A stretch of 44,876 nt of DNA. It comes from Sphingopyxis sp. (GTDB taxonomy: Bacteria; Pseudomonadota; Alphaproteobacteria; Sphingomonadales; Sphingomonadaceae). Under the pieces are notes generated by a model that saw only the letters and a list, made by a program, of their open reading frames with translations, was not told the origin of the DNA and did not search any database. Of the stretch, positions 43,798-44,876 are shown piece by piece (the stretch's first letter is position 1; each line of letters opens with the position of its first letter). Both the position numbers and the translations under genes were made by a program. The stretch lies in assembly GCF_016463645.1 (NCBI RefSeq), contig NZ_JAEMQX010000021.1:1-44876 (forward strand), read 5' to 3'.

Positions 43798-44876
43798 TCA
43801 GGCCGTCTTTTCGAGCGTGACTTGCGCGACGTCGATACCGCCGCCGCGGAAACCGCCTTCGCAATATTGCAGATAATAGCGCCAAAGCCGGACGAAGCGT
43901 TCGTCGAACCCCGGTGGAAGCTGGTCGGCCGCGGCCGCCGCATCGAAGCGTTCGCGCCACTGGCGCAGCGTCTCGGCATAATCCCCGCCGAACCGCCGCA
44001 CGTCGCGCCAGGCAAGGCCGCGCGCCTCGGCCAGCGCGCGAAAGCGGCTTTCCGAAATCAGGCAGCCACCCGGGAAGATATAGGCCTGGATGAAGTCGCT
44101 GCTCGCCGCATAACGCTCGAACAGCGCGTCATTGATCAGGATATACTGGATCGCCGCCCTGCCTCCGGGACGCAGCAGCCGGGCAATCGCATCCATATAG
44201 GCGGGCCAATAGGCTTCGCCCACCGCTTCGACCATCTCGACGCTCGCGATCGCGTCATAAGGGCCCCTCGCGTCGCGATAGTCGCAAAGTTCGATCCGCG
44301 ACCGTCCCGACAGGTCGATCGCGCCCAGTCGGGCATCGGCGACCTCGGCCTGTGCGGGCGACAGGGTGATGCCGGTGTAGAGCACATCGTGCCGCTCGAC
44401 CGCGCGCTCGGCGAGCGCTCCCCAGCCGCACCCGATCTCGAGCAGCCGGCTGCCCGAACGCAGGTCGAGCCGGTCGAGGATCGCATCGACCTTCGCCGCC
44501 TGCGCCTCCTCGAGCGACTGCCCCGGATCGGTGAAGAGTGCACTCGAATAGTTCATGGCAGAATCGAGCCACAAACGATAGAAATCATTTCCTAAATCAT
44601 AGTGGGCATGGATGTTCCGCTTGGCCCCGCGGCGATCGTTGCGGTGAAGGGCGTGGATCACCTTGTTCAGCCAACGCCACGGGCCATGCGCCCTCCCGAC
44701 ATTGCCGAGCGATTCGCCATTGCGCATGAACAGGTCGAAAAGCGGTACCGGATCCGGCGAGGACCATTCCCGCGCTTCCCACGCACGGTACCAGCCGACC
44801 GAGCCCGACAAGGCGAGCCGCGCCAGCGCCGCCCAATTGTGAAGATGGACCACCGCGACCGGCCCCTTGCCCCGCC
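43798..44876 (-). CDS. cfa: Cyclopropane-fatty-acyl-phospholipid synthase family protein (5' end outside window)
   Basis: SAM-dependent enzyme that adds a methylene group to cis-unsaturated acyl chains of membrane phospholipids; peripheral to the inner membrane. The frame is open to the right edge (7 more codons without a stop upstream of the GTG at 44853), so the start is missing. Visible parts: HAHYDLGNDFYRLWLDSAMNYSSALF, the SAM-binding LLEIGCGWGALAERAV, TGITLSPAQAEVA, ASVEMVEAVGEAYW, and the C-terminal FIFPGGCLISESRFR and YYLQYCEGGF, which match CFA synthases. The gene symbol is by family only; a related methyltransferase is possible. Serine hydrolase gene follows after 19 bases. Confidence 0.9.
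   Translation of the reverse strand, partial: RGKGPVAVVHLHNWAALARLALSGSVGWYRAWEAREWSSPDPVPLFDLFMRNGESLGNVGRAHGPWRWLNKVIHALHRNDRRGAKRNIHAHYDLGNDFYRLWLDSAMNYSSALFTDPGQSLEEAQAAKVDAILDRLDLRSGSRLLEIGCGWGALAERAVERHDVLYTGITLSPAQAEVADARLGAIDLSGRSRIELCDYRDARGPYDAIASVEMVEAVGEAYWPAYMDAIARLLRPGGRAAIQYILINDALFERYAASSDFIQAYIFPGGCLISESRFRALAEARGLAWRDVRRFGGDYAETLRQWRERFDAAAAADQLPPGFDERFVRLWRYYLQYCEGGFRGGGIDVAQVTLEKTA

Overview
The window is about 70 percent coding-dense, high-GC alphaproteobacterial chromosome with codon use biased to G/C in third position. The gene set (SapC family protein, DUF1674 SDH assembly factor, DUF4349 and DUF885 lipoproteins, purF followed by an SDR gene, SleB-type cell wall hydrolase, fused CysNC) and the order of genes suggest a member of the Sphingomonadales, most likely Sphingomonadaceae close to Sphingopyxis. 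That placement is inferred from gene content and style, not from a database match. I see no prophage, insertion sequence, CRISPR array, integrase or secondary-metabolite cluster. No stretch over 300 bases lacks a gene.

Layout. 1-4.4 kb: 3' part of a UvrD/PcrA helicase, a DUF4349 lipoprotein and a TPR plus aspartyl/asparaginyl beta-hydroxylase protein. 4.5 kb: tRNA-Ala(CGC) on the minus strand. 4.7-10.3 kb: an NADP-dependent MDR oxidoreductase, an RhlE-type RNA helicase, a secreted unknown protein, an FAD-linked 2-hydroxyacid oxidoreductase, and a SapC protein with a clear bidirectional terminator. 10.3-18 kb: SDHAF4-like protein, RsmB/NOP rRNA methyltransferase, DUF885 lipoprotein, an MFS exporter, then an RBBP9-type hydrolase, cysteine synthase and a cell wall hydrolase. 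18.2-24.5 kb (all minus strand): an enoyl-reductase-like MDR protein, a small secreted protein, and the sulfate-activation operon cysD-cysNC-cysQ headed by a LysR regulator.

24.6-35 kb is the most coherent metabolic region: a leucine catabolism locus. Isovaleryl-CoA dehydrogenase starts a tightly coupled five-gene operon with two VOC proteins and two small membrane proteins. After an M13 metallopeptidase on the opposite strand comes mccB - barstar-like gene - mccA - GNAT - MaoC hydratase - CitE-like CoA ester lyase. The usual enoyl-CoA hydratase-type methylglutaconyl-CoA hydratase (LiuC) and DRE-TIM HMG-CoA lyase (LiuE) are absent here. MaoC and CitE-like enzymes stand in their place, as in the Mycobacterium tuberculosis Rv2498c-Rv2502c cluster, which suggests an (R)-HMG-CoA route with possible itaconate/citramalyl-CoA activity. 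The orphan barstar homologue wedged between the two carboxylase subunit genes is the oddest feature of the window.

35-44.9 kb: phospholipase D-like protein, DmdC/FadE-type acyl-CoA dehydrogenase, a MerR regulator with a strong candidate operator on its own promoter, a small lipoprotein overlapping hisI, purF, an SDR enzyme, a small membrane protein, a beta-lactamase-fold serine hydrolase lipoprotein, and the 3' part of a cyclopropane-fatty-acyl-phospholipid synthase that runs off the right edge.
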